From Prorocentrum cordatum (taxonomy: Eukaryota; Sar; Dinophyceae; Prorocentrales; Prorocentraceae): a stretch of 64,000 bases of DNA. The position numbers were made by a program, and so were the translations under genes. The stretch covers positions 169,573-233,572 of the forward strand of contig CAUYUJ010015754.1 in assembly GCA_963575745.1 (NCBI GenBank), given 5' to 3'. Below the pieces are notes generated by a model. It saw only the letters and a list, made by a program, of their open reading frames with translations. It did not search any database and was not told where the DNA came from. Positions 10,286-18,340 of this stretch are shown here, one piece after another (the stretch's first letter is position 1; every line of letters starts with the position of its first letter).

Positions 10286-10909
10286 GGCGGACGCCACGCT
10301 ACACGGGGCGGCCTGGGCGGGCGACGCCGCGGCAGACGACTGGCAGCCCGCGGCGTCGCCGGCGAAGGAGCAGCTCCGCGTGGAACACCGGTGGACGCTC
10401 GTGCGCCCGGCATCGGCCGCATCCGTGAAGCAGCGCGCGCTCCCCGACGCCGAGGTGTAAGGGAGAAACAGGCACTGATGACCAGATGTCCGACGATCCT
10501 GTTTTTGTCAATCCGGGCGGGCTTTCTCTCGATGTCGACCTCCTGGGCCCGCTACCAGGCCCCGGGGCCATCAACACCGGATCTGGGGCGCAAAGCTACC
10601 CCCAGGGAAGGGTCGGAGGTGGATAGACCTCCTACCCTGACACGTCGATTAGTGAACTGTCCGTTTTCGGTTCTCGAGAGGGCGCCGCGGCCGTTCTTTT
10701 CCAGGCTTGCGCCCGCCAGGTTTGGGCCCGAAGTCGTTTTCACTAGACTACGTTTTACTAAAGGGAGGTCTGTCCATCCCCGAAAGGGTCCGGGACTGGG
10801 GTCGCGGATGGAACAACCTCGTGCCGGAGGATGTCGGGGAAGATGCCGACGCCGCTGCCCCCTCCGGCGTTGCCACAGCTGGGCTCGCCTCGACAGCGTG
10901 CTCAGACCT
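10286..10909. other. No gene recognised
   Basis: A plus-strand frame continues out of the Ser-coding low-complexity tract and stops at 10,460; its last 60 codons look ordinary (Ala-rich, ending LPDAEV), so it could be a terminal exon, but nothing identifies it. A weak family D remnant lies near 10,550-10,640. Confidence 0.4.
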
Positions 10910-11035
10910 CGGCATTGCTCGGACGTGTGCATTTTCCCTTCGGCGAGGACCATCGAGGAGCATCCTTGATCATTTGGCGGAAAAGCCACGCACGAAACCG
11001 AAAAAAGCGTACGGAATGGACGTCCGAGCGATGGC
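10910..11035 (+). mobile_element. Family B TIR element, copy 1
   Basis: Ends are GGCATTGCTCGGACGT and ACGTCCGAGCGATGGC, inverted copies of about 16-18 bp. The interior holds CGGCGAGGACCATCGAGGAG and CACGCACGAAACCGAAA. The element is about 126 bp and non-coding. Five copies lie in this window. Confidence 0.85.
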
Positions 11036-11590
11036 GAGAGACCGCACCCCGGGGGAGGTCCGTGGAGAGCGGTCGGACCGAGGTATGAGATCGGGGTGGG
11101 TTCGGGGAGGGTGCCCCGATGCACTTCGTGTTTGCTGGACGCTCTTGTGCATCCCAGGGGAGCGTTCCCTCGAGTGATCTGATGGTTCGGGGCGTCTTGG
11201 CCGGCGAAGGGTCTCGCTTTCTTGAAGGATGTGCCTCCCTCCCAGGTCCGACCCTAGCGGCATCGGTGATCCTCGCCACCCTGGAGGAGTCCTTTGTCAG
11301 ATGAGGGCGGCGGTGATACCCATGGCCGATCCACGATGGGAGATCCACCAGCTTCCAGACCCTGGATTCCTTATCGAAGGGTTCCTCGTCTCGGTATCGT
11401 CGAACCAATCCCCATCCCCACCCCCATCTCCTTCGAGACCCCCCCCAAATTGCCACCCCAGTTGGGGACACACCCCTCGATCGAAACCCGAAGGGAACGG
11501 CCTGGATCCCCATCCAGGGGGGGTACATCGGCCGGTGGGGCCCAGGACACGCCGCTGGGGATGGGCATCGGATACACGATACTCATTGTC
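11036..11590. other. No gene recognised
   Basis: GC-rich unique-looking sequence between two family B copies. Several overlapping short ORFs exist, none with a recognisable domain or splice pattern. Confidence 0.5.
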
Positions 11591-11722
11591 TTGGCATCGC
11601 TCGGACGTGTGCATGTTTTCCTCGGCGAGGACCATGGAAGAGTATCCTGGATGACCCAGCGACAAAAAAGCACGCACGACATCGAAACAATACACGAGGA
11701 ATGGACCTCCGAGCGATGGCAG
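11591..11722 (+). mobile_element. Family B TIR element, copy 2
   Basis: Begins TTGGCATCGCTCGGACGT and ends CCTCCGAGCGATGGCAGG. The right TIR carries one change in the ACGT core. Confidence 0.85.
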
Positions 11723-11865
11723 GTTGCCCGCTGCCCCCCGCCGTCTCGGCGCCTCCTCGCCTCCCCCCCCGAGGCGGCGCGCCCGCACGCCCCATGCGCG
11801 CAGCGGCCTCTGCGGATGACGCGGTCGGCCGGCGCTCTGGCCCGTGCGCCGCCGCCGAGGTTCGG

Positions 11866-12066
11866 GGGAGCGTAAGACCCGGGTTCGCCAGGGCTCGGGT
11901 TCGCCATCGTTTTTTGACGACCGCGATTCGGATTCTGACGAGCAGGAGCTTCGTGGGACGTCTGCAGCGGGAGGCCTCGTCAAAATGCAGGCTCGGCCTC
12001 GTCATTTTTTTGACGACCTCGTCGGGGATTTCCGAGTCCCCTGTGCCCGGGTCTTACGCCCCCCTG
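11866..12066 (+). mobile_element. Family G TIR element, copy 1
   Basis: Left end GGGGGAGCGTAAGACCCGGG and right end CCCGGGTCTTACGCCCCCC form a TIR of about 20 bp. The centre contains TCTGCAGCGGGA and CCTCGTCATTTTT, shared with the copies at 12.9 and 23.0 kb. Confidence 0.8.
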
Positions 12067-12185
12067 AGAGGTGCCGCCGCCTGGGCCAGCGCGTCCTCGC
12101 CGTGCCACGGGCGCCCCCGGGGCGGCCCCCCGCGGAGGCGTCGGGGGCCACGCGAGGCTCGAGTGCAGGGGAGGCCCATGCCAAG

Positions 12186-12270
12186 AAGCACCCTCCTCCT
12201 CCCCCCCCCTCCTCCTCCCCTCCTCCTCCTCCTCCTCCTCCTCCCCTCCTCCCCCTCCCCTCCTCCTCGC
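12186..12270. repeat. TCC/CCCC low-complexity tract
   Basis: Pyrimidine-only stretch directly left of a family F element. Confidence 0.9.
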
Positions 12271-12312
12271 TCTCAGGGTGCCCTGGGTTCCTGGGGATGC
12301 GATGGTCTTGCC

Positions 12313-12502
12313 TTATGTCGGGCCTGTCCCCCTACAGGGGGATTGTCGACGAAAAAACGAAATACACCCAAAATACCCCAAAAGGGCAAACAGATACTCA
12401 AACAATAGTCCCCGGACTATTTTTGGGACTATTTTTTATTTTTTTTGGGTATGTCTTATTTTTCGTCGAAGATCCCCCTGTAGGGGGACAGGCCCGACTT
12501 AA
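12313..12502 (+). mobile_element. Family F TIR element (hAT-like), copy 1, with 8-bp target duplication
   Basis: A 190-bp element beginning TTATGTCGGGCCTGTCCCCC and ending with its inverted copy at CGACTTAA. It is flanked by GTCTTGCC (12,305-12,312) and GTCTTTCC (12,503-12,510), an 8-bp duplication with one mismatch. Eight-base duplications are typical of hAT transposons. The AT-rich interior has no coding capacity. Confidence 0.88.
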
Positions 12503-12604
12503 GTCTTTCCATGGAAAGCGTGGCGTCTCCGTCCCCCGAAGTCCGTGGGCGTCCTGGGGTCTTGGGGTCGGGTTTATTGTGGAACGCTTCTTGTGGACGG
12601 GCCT

Positions 12605-12842
12605 CCACTGTACAGGGCTCGTTTCGATTCCTCCGATCCGATTCGATTCGATTCCGACGGATTCCGGTTCTGCTTCGATTCGACTTGGGATTCCGAAGCG
12701 GGCTCCGAATTCTCCACGGAGGCCTACTAACCTGCCGATTTCCGCCGGTTCGACTTCTCCCGACTCGGCTGCCGATTCCTGCCGATCCGCTGAATTTCGA
12801 TCGCCGATCCGATTTATCGATTCGATTCTGGGCTCTCCTGCG
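12605..12842 (+). repeat. Family I dispersed repeat (GATTCGATTC-rich), copy 1
   Basis: A roughly 235-bp block rich in GATTCGA/CCGATT words, with GCTGCCGATT and TCGATCGCCGA near the right end. Further copies lie at 16.6 and 26.8 kb in the same orientation. Clear TIRs were not found. Confidence 0.8.
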
Positions 12843-12849
12843 AGTAGGC

Positions 12850-13190
12850 CGGAACTCGGGTCTGCCGACGCTTTTTGATGAGCGCGTCCTGGGTTTTGAC
12901 GGTCCAGTTTTACAGGATGCCTGCAGCGGGAACTCGCGACACATATTTCAGGCTGGGTCTTGTCACTTTCATGGTGGCCCCGTCACGCCAACCCGAGTAG
13001 GGGGCCACATGTGAACCCTACCCCTACCCCTCACGATATCTGAGGGGGAGGATGGGGTTCACTTCGTTCGAGAGCTCCCGAGCGAAGTGAACCCCACCTT
13101 CCCCCTCAGAAATCTTGGGGGGTAGGGGTAGGCTTTGCATGTGGCCCCCTACCGAGTCTCCCGAACCCGAGTCTCGCGTCTCCCCGAAGG
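12850..13190 (+). mobile_element. Family G element, copy 2, split by a family E insertion
   Basis: Aligns with the uninterrupted copy at 23.0 kb (shared GAGCGCGTCCTGG, TGCAGCGGGA, CAACCCGAG). The match is broken exactly at CCGAG by the 154-bp family E element and then resumes. The left end is degraded. Confidence 0.75.
12998..13151 (+). mobile_element. Family E TIR element, copy 1, near-perfect hairpin
   Basis: Begins TAGGGGGCCACATG and ends CATGTGGCCCCCTA; about 68 bp of each arm pair. It is flanked by CCGAG on both sides (12,993-12,997 and 13,152-13,156). The empty site is visible in the family G copy at 23.2 kb. Confidence 0.92.
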
Positions 13191-13297
13191 AGGCGCTGGC
13201 GGCAGCCCAGGCGCAGCCGGCGCCCGAGCCGCCCGCAACGGGCCCCGCGCCGGCGGGCACCGAAATGGGAAGAGCACAGAGCGGCACCGCCGTCATC

Positions 13298-13427
13298 TTG
13301 GCATCGCTCGGACGTGTGGATTTTTACTTCGGCGAGGACCATCGAGGAGCATCCTTGGTCGCTTGGCGAAAAAAACACGCACGAAACCGAAACAACAACA
13401 CAAGAAATGGACGTCCGAGCGATGGCC
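13298..13427 (+). mobile_element. Family B TIR element, copy 3
   Basis: Ends TTGGCATCGCTCGGACGT and ACGTCCGAGCGATGGC. It lies 10 bases left of a family C hairpin, an arrangement repeated at 13.85-14.1 kb. Both lie upstream of the first exon of the 13.6-kb gene model. Confidence 0.88.
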
Positions 13428-13436
13428 AGTCAGTTC

Positions 13437-13572
13437 TCGGAGGTCCGCGGTGGATTTCGTGGATCGGCGCCGGAGCTCCGCTCCCCTGGCGCGTTCTGCG
13501 CTCCAGGGGCGGCGCCAGAGGCGCCGCCAGGGGGGCTCCAGCGCCGATGCAGGAGATCTGCGCGGGCCCCTG
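13437..13572 (+). mobile_element. Family C hairpin element, copy 1
   Basis: The family consensus pairs GGTCCGCGCGGATTTC on the left with its complement on the right, around a second palindrome of GGCGCC and GCGCGC words. Here the inner palindrome is inverted relative to other copies. A pyrimidine-rich stretch follows, as in several other copies. Confidence 0.8.
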
Positions 13573-13613
13573 AGCGAGGGGGCTTCTCTGCCAAATTTTG
13601 TGTTCTTCTGGCC

Positions 13614-14690
13614 ATGGCCCCGTACCTGCGGCTCTTCGGCCTGGGCCACCACGCTGGCGCGCTGGCCGCCCTCGGCGTGGCCGAACTGGCCCAGGCGGCC
13701 CTGCTGCCAGCGCAGGACGCCGAGCGCCTGGTGGAGCGTCTCGGGCCCAGCGCCCGCGACGACGGGGTGGAGCTGCGCCGCGCCCTGGGCCTCCTGCGCC
13801 AGGCCTCGGGGAGCAGCGCGCAACATAAGCAGAAGCCTTGGGACTTGGCATCGCTCGGACGTCGGCGTTTTCCTCGGTGAGAGCCACCGAGGAGCATCCT
13901 GGATCATCTTGCGAAGGATGCAGGGGGAATGAACGTTCGAGCGATGGCATGTAACGTGAACGTAAAGTTTGGGATGTCCGCGCGGATTTCTGGGAACGGC
14001 GCTGGGCCCCCCTGGCGGGGCCTGCGGGGCCTCCCCTGACGCGCTCCGCGCGCCATGGAGGTGGGTCCAGCACCCATCCAGGAGATCTGCGCGGACCTCC
14101 CACAGCCCAGGCCAAGCTCGACCCGGGCCCCTCGCCCGGAGGCCTCGGGCGCGAGCAGGCGCTGCAGCAGCTGTGCGACGGCCTGCGCGCGCAGAACCAC
14201 CGCCTCGCGCGGGAGAAGAGCGACCTCGAAGTGCATCCTCCTCCTCCTCCTCCTCCTCCTCCTCCTCCTCCTCCTCCTCCTCCTCGAGGTGCAGCTCAGC
14301 GTGGCGCTGCGGGAGAACAGCGCCCTGCGCGCGCCGCTGGGCCAGGCGCGCAGCCGCGCCGCAGAGCTGGAGCAGCTGCTGTCGCTCGCGGGGGCCGCCG
14401 GCCCGCCCCCTGCGCAGCCTGTGGCCGCCAAGCTCCCCAGCGACCTGCGCGCGGCCTGCCGCGAGCAGCGCGCCGAGGCGGGCGGCCCCCCCGCGGAGCT
14501 CTCGAGGCCCAGCCCGCTGCAGGACACCGCGGCGTCCTTCGGGGAGCCCGACGCTGAGGCCACCCCGTCCGCCTCGTGGCTGGCCGTCCCGGCGGGCCCC
14601 GCGCGGCAGCCTCTCCTGGAGCTCAGCGGCCGGCTGGGGGCCCTGCCCGCGCCCAAGCTCGGGGGTTGCTGCGGGTGTCCCTGGCCCGAG
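13614..14690 (+). CDS. Three-exon gene model, Ala-rich helical protein of unknown function
   Basis: Exons 13,614-13,817, 14,111-14,230 and 14,289-14,690 are 68, 40 and 134 codons, all phase 0, and join into one open frame. Exon 1 starts MAPYLRLFGLGHH and is a run of amphipathic helices. Exon 2 (REQALQQLCDGLRAQNHRL) and the start of exon 3 (VQLSVALRENSALRA) form a coiled coil interrupted by the 58-bp intron. The rest of exon 3 is Pro/Ala-rich. Intron 1 is GC-AG and consists of a family B and a family C element. Intron 2 is GT-AG and is a TCC array. Intron 3 (14,691-14,888, GT-AG) is one family C element, after which the frame stays open to 15,245 in repeat-like sequence. An upstream exon may end near 13,290. 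Product not recognised. Confidence 0.5.
13845..13949 (+). mobile_element. Family B TIR element, copy 4 (short)
   Basis: Begins TTGGCATCGCTCGGACGT and ends GAACGTTCGAGCGATGGCAT. The interior is shortened. It lies within intron 1 of the 13.6-kb gene model. Confidence 0.8.
13978..14102 (+). mobile_element. Family C hairpin element, copy 2, within an intron
   Basis: Outer arms GTCCGCGCGGATTTC and GATCTGCGCGGACCTCC. The element ends eight bases before the proposed 3' splice site CCCAG|GCC. Confidence 0.8.
14231..14288 (+). repeat. 58-bp GT-AG intron composed of a TCC array
   Basis: The sequence GTGCATCC, then TCC units, then TCGAG. The flanks CTCGAAGTGCA and CTCGAGGTGCA are an 11-base near-perfect direct repeat. 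Splicing at GAA|GT...AG|GTG joins the two coiled-coil halves in frame. It may be an insertion that created its own splice sites. Confidence 0.6.
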
Positions 14691-14704
14691 GTATCGAAGA
14701 AGGA

Positions 14705-14870
14705 AAAGCGCCGCGCGGATTTCTTGGATCCGCGCTGCCCCCCCCCCCCCCCCCCGGCGGCGCCTCTGGCGCCGCCCCTGGCGCGCCCCGCGCGCCAGGG
14801 AGGGGGATCCGGCGCAGATCCAATAAATCCGCGCGGAGCGCCAAAAGTTTGTGTTTGTGTAGTTTTTTTT
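14705..14870 (+). mobile_element. Family C hairpin element, copy 3, forms a whole intron
   Basis: Arms GCGCGGATTTCTTGGATCCG and its complement near 14,815-14,840, then CCAAAAGTTTGTGTTTGTG and a T-rich tract ending CTGCAAAG. With GAG|GTATCG at 14,691 and AAAG|GTACC at 14,888, the 198-bp intron is essentially this element. Confidence 0.8.
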
Positions 14871-14892
14871 TGTTGTTTCTCTGCAAAGGTAC

Positions 14893-14960
14893 CCCCAGCT
14901 TGTCGCTCCATCTTGGGCCCCCCTGGGGCCCGCTGGGCCTTGCGAAGGGTGCTCTGGAGG
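14893..14960 (-). repeat. Family L fragment
   Basis: Reverse complement of part of the 104-bp unit at 8.5 kb: CAGCTTGTCGCTCCATCTTG and TGCTCTGG are shared. Confidence 0.75.
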
Positions 14961-15087
14961 CCGTGGTGGCCTCCCTGGAACTCGTGGGGGGCACATCGGG
15001 TCATTTATATTCCTGAGAACCGGCGTCGAAAAAGAGAAGTACACCAAAGAGAGAAGCCCCAATCAGTGGATGGTTTTCGCAGAGGAG

Positions 15088-15195
15088 ATCGACCGGGAAC
15101 CTGGGAGCCCGGGAACCCAGAACCCACCGAAATCGGCCCAGAACCAATAACCGGGAACCTGGGAACCCGAAACCGGGAACCTGGGAACCCAGCTT
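15088..15195. repeat. Imperfect minisatellite of GGGAACCTGGGAACCC words
   Basis: At least four variants of CCGGGAACCTGGGA with interspersed AATCGG. Degenerate, period roughly 10-25. Confidence 0.8.
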
Positions 15196-15245
15196 GCTAC
15201 CAAAATCGGCGGGAAATTTTCGCCAAGTCTGTCAACTTCCGCTAG

Positions 15246-15512
15246 GACCCCTTCAGTGCAAGCACTGATTGGGGAACATCGCGACCTGGGCCTTAGACCC
15301 CCATCCTTCTGCGGCATTTTTCGAGCCAGACCAATCTGTGATGAGCCCGGGGCCCTAAAGCGGGCGGCGGGCGAAAGCACGCCTGGTGCAGAAGGAGCTG
15401 CAACGCCCCAGGCTCTCGGGGATGGGCCCCGGGCACCTCCAGCAGCGCCCGGCCAGCGCCGCCCGCGCTCGGCCCACGAGCTGGCGGTCAAAGAGGAAAC
15501 CACGGCATGAGT
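15246..15512. other. No gene assigned; dispersed-repeat fragment at the left
   Basis: Around 15,285-15,345 the words CTTCTGCGGCAT and TTCGAGCCAGACC recur in variant form near 44,350 and 63,930. The remainder is GC-rich with short ORFs of no recognisable type. Confidence 0.5.
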
Positions 15513-15680
15513 TGACCACCTACCAGACCCCAACCCAACCCGAAGACTCGAATTTTGGGTTGGGGGGGGTACGGGTTCCATATCTGTTTTTTCAGTGTTC
15601 CCCGACCCCCCCCAACTGGAAATGGAGGGCAAATTGAGGCCTTCGGGTTGGGTTGGGGTGGTTTGGTGGGTGGTGATGAG
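15513..15680 (-). mobile_element. Family A TIR element, copy 2 (opposite orientation)
   Basis: Begins TTGACCACCTACCAGACC and ends GGTTTGGTGGGTGGTGA. The flanks share ATGAG, a possible 5-bp duplication. Confidence 0.85.
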
Positions 15681-15689
15681 CCCAGACAT

Positions 15690-15862
15690 GATCGCGTCGT
15701 AAAAAATCAGGGCGGGAGGTTTTTGGGAATTTTCGGCCTCGGGGGGCCCTCGGTGGGCCTCGGGGACCTCCAAGCAACGGTTCAGGACGAAAGAGTCCCG
15801 GGGAGAGGGTCGGGACCTCCAGGGATGCCGTCCTGAAGAAATCAGGCCGTCGCATGTCCCGT
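15690..15862 (+). mobile_element. Family D element, copy
   Basis: Shares TTTTCGGCCTCGGGGGGCCC, GGGCCTCGGGGACC and GAGAGGGTCGGGACCTCCAG with other family D copies. Terminal repeats are weak. Confidence 0.65.
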
Positions 15863-15874
15863 CGCATGTCTGGA

Positions 15875-16071
15875 AGCATACTCCGGATTCCATAATAAAG
15901 TAGGGGGGGTCACATTTGGCGGGGGGGTCTGATTTGAGCTGTCTTGAAGGGTTCGGGGGGGTCTGGGCAAAGTGCCGCCCTTTCATGGATGCTCTGGGGG
16001 GATCTAAAACTTCTGGTCTAAGAGGGTTGGTTGTGACCCCCTCCCTTATATTACGAAATCTGAAGTACATG
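15875..16071 (+). mobile_element. Family H TIR element, copy 1
   Basis: Left TACTCCGGATTCCATAATAA and right TTACGAAATCTGAAGTA form TIRs of about 30 bp. The interior is G-rich. The flanks CATGTCTGGAAGC and CATGTTCGGAGCT look alike and may be a decayed long duplication. Confidence 0.75.
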
Positions 16072-16078
16072 TTCGGAG

Positions 16079-16178
16079 CTTCGCGCGGATCTCTTGGATG
16101 GGCGCTGGCCCCCCTCCTTGGCGCATGGAGGCGCTAGGGGCGCCGCCAGGGGGGTCAGCGCCGGTCCAATAAGCCGTC
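16079..16178 (+). mobile_element. Family C hairpin element, copy 4 (short)
   Basis: Begins CTTCGCGCGGATCTCTTGGA, with a shortened inner palindrome and TCAGCGCCGGTCCAATAAG on the right. Confidence 0.65.
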
Positions 16179-16560
16179 GTTCTTCAGGCTCTGGCAAGTT
16201 CACTTGGCCCTGGAGGAACTCTGAACTTCATGCAAGTCGATGCTCATTTGCACGCCGTTGCGGCCCAGCACTGTTTCACGAGGCGTCGGAGGGGGGTTGG
16301 GGTTGGGGTTGGGGTGGGTGGTGGGGGGGGGAAATCCCATGCAAGTGAACTTGCTTCAGCAGCTCAATGGAAGACGCGCTCCAGGAAAGCTGCGAGGAGC
16401 TCCAGAAGTTTGTGTGTTGTGTCCTTGCTTCTCCCTCTAGGCGGGCCGCCCGCCTCCGCCCCCGGACGTCAAGGGCAGGCACAGAAAACACCCCTGCCCC
16501 AACAGTGAGCGCTGACGAAGCTGCCCTGGGCGTGGGGCAGCCGGCCCCGCCCTGCTCGAT
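16179..16560. other. No gene assigned
   Basis: Contains CAAGTTCACTTG near 16,194 and its counterpart CAAGTGAACTTG near 16,341 around a G-rich stretch (GGGGTTGGGGTTGGGG), and exon-like sequence after 16,350. No product can be named. Confidence 0.35.
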
Positions 16561-16572
16561 CCCCTCCCCAGG

Positions 16573-16804
16573 CAGGGCTCGTTTCGATTCCTCCGATTCG
16601 ATTCGATTCGATTCGGTTTTGATGGATTTCGATTCTCATTCGATTCGACTTCAGACTCCGACTTGGATTCCGATTTCTTACTGAGGCCTCATTGCTCTTC
16701 CGACTTCATCCGATTCGACTTTTCCCGACTTGGCTGCCGATTTCCGCCGATCCGATCAATTTCGACCGCCGATTCGCCTCCTCGATTCGAGTCTGGGCTC
16801 TCCT
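16573..16804 (+). repeat. Family I dispersed repeat, copy 2
   Basis: GCTCGTTTCGATTCCTCCGA at the left and GAGTCTGGGCTCTCCTGC at the right match copy 1 at 12.6 kb. Confidence 0.82.
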
Positions 16805-16907
16805 GCCCAGGGGCGCTTCCGGAAGGGCCTCGCCTGTCCGGGTGCTTGTTGCGAGGGCGCCCCCCCCCCCGGGTGCAGACCCCCCCGTGAGCTCATCGCG
16901 CCCAGTG

Positions 16908-17175
16908 TACGGGGCCACATGCGAACCCTACCCCTACCCCCCACGATTTCTGAGGGGGAGGGTGGGGTCCCAGAGATCAAACGTAGTGAAAAAATCAAGA
17001 CGGAGGTTTTTCACTTTTTGGGGCCTCCAGGGGCCCTCGCCGGGCCCCCGGACCGTCAAAAATCGACTCAGGATGAAAAACCGGTCCTGGGGAATGGGTC
17101 GAGACTTCCAGGGACCCCGTATTGAAAAAATCACGACATTGGATCTCTGGGGTAGGGTTCGCATGTGGCCCCCTA
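16908..17175 (+). mobile_element. Family E TIR element, copy 2, host of a nested family D element
   Basis: Begins TACGGGGCCACATGCGAACC and ends GCATGTGGCCCCCTA. It is flanked by CAGTG on both sides (16,903-16,907 and 17,176-17,180), again a 5-bp duplication. The right arm has lost its inner part. Confidence 0.9.
16968..17152 (+). mobile_element. Family D TIR element nested in family E
   Basis: TIRs CCCAGAGATCAAACGTAGTG and the complement of ACGACATTGGATCTCTGGG. Interior matches the 9.6-kb copy, with GGGGCCCTCGCCGGGC and ATCGACTCAGGATGAAAAAC. Confidence 0.85.
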
Positions 17176-17364
17176 CAGTGACCAGCGCGTCTGGCTTTCG
17201 GGTCACAGCTCGGGCCTCTTGGCGTCCGCCCGGGGCGCACCTGGCACCCCTCGGAGCGCTCGCGGCGAGGCGCGGTTGCCGACCCCGAGGCGGGAAGCCC
17301 TTCGAGAACCGGCGAAGACGCCAGGAAACTTCGAGCCTCGAGCCGGCGATCGAGCAACAAAAGA

Positions 17365-17582
17365 CTACATAAACAAAAAACTTGCGGCGAAGAGGAAAAA
17401 TCGCCACAAACATACACTTTGGGCGCTCCGCGCGGATTTCTTGAATTTGCGCTGGGCCTCCCTGGCGGTGCCTTCGGCGCCGCCCCTGGCGCGCTCCTCG
17501 CGCCAGGGAGGAGGGGCCAGCGCGGATCCAAGAAATCCGCGCTGGACCGGCGACAGTTTATGTTTATGCCGTTGTTTGTTCC
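17365..17582 (+). mobile_element. Family C hairpin element, copy 5 (long form)
   Basis: The central hairpin CTCCGCGCGGATTTCTTGAA is flanked by outer sequence ACTACATAAACAAAAAAC on the left and TTTATGTTTATGCCG on the right, the AT-rich outer TIR of the long form. Confidence 0.8.
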
Positions 17583-17689
17583 TCTGGTCGAGCCTATCCA
17601 CCCCCATGGTCTCTGGCTGTTGGAGAGCTTCCGCATGAGATTCACATTGGAAGCTTTGAGGAGCTTCTTCCCAGCCCAACGAAAGCCCT

Positions 17690-17885
17690 CCTCAAGTTAT
17701 CCCGTACTCCCAGGGGCCCGGGTCCTGGCCATGGGGGGGGGAGGCCTTCCCAGAATTACGGGATACACTGAGGAGGATTTCTCCTCTGGCAGAACAGATC
17801 CCTCAACGTATCCTGTATTCCCAGGGGCCCGAGCCGTGGCCCTGGGGGGGAGGGCCTCCCCAGCGGGGTACCTTGAGGAGGGTTC
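17690..17885. repeat. Two tandem copies of a small inverted-repeat unit
   Basis: Each unit starts near CCTCAA(G/C)(T/G)TATCC and ends GGxTACxxTGAGGAGG, with CCCAGGGGCCCG inside. Units at about 17,690-17,785 and 17,800-17,885. Confidence 0.75.
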
Positions 17886-18340
17886 CCCCCCTGAACCTGA
17901 GGTCCGGGCGTAGCGACGCCATTGCAACATCGTGGAGTGAAGATCACGACCAGATTTCGAGACCCCGTGTTTCCGCGCCATTCGTCAGTCTGCGTCTATA
18001 CCTGTACTCTTCGTCTCTTGAGATTGAGGTGTGCGCAAGCTGTATGTCGCGTGGGCCACGGTGTCGTGAAGGCACACGCATCGTAAGCACAATAGCATCT
18101 TGAGTTGATTGTCGAGCCCTCGATTGGATGTGGGTGGTCTCAACAGAAGTTCCAGTCTGTTGTGGGAACGCAGAGATATTCCGCGTGGGCACAGGTGTGT
18201 TTAGGATTCGTCCGCAAACGCCCATACCCCATTTTGCCCGTACTCCATTTCTCTTGGCAAGGTTCCGACATCGCTCACAGACGGGATGTCCGCGTCTTTA
18301 CCGCCCGCAGTAGCGGGGTGACGGTGGGCGCGGCGGCGGC
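17886..18340. other. No gene recognised
   Basis: AT-richer than its surroundings. Short ORFs on both strands lack domains. Confidence 0.5.

Noticed and set aside
12605-12842. Family I repeats as TIR elements
   Set aside because: Three copies align well but I could not find inverted termini or target duplications, so they are listed only as dispersed repeats.
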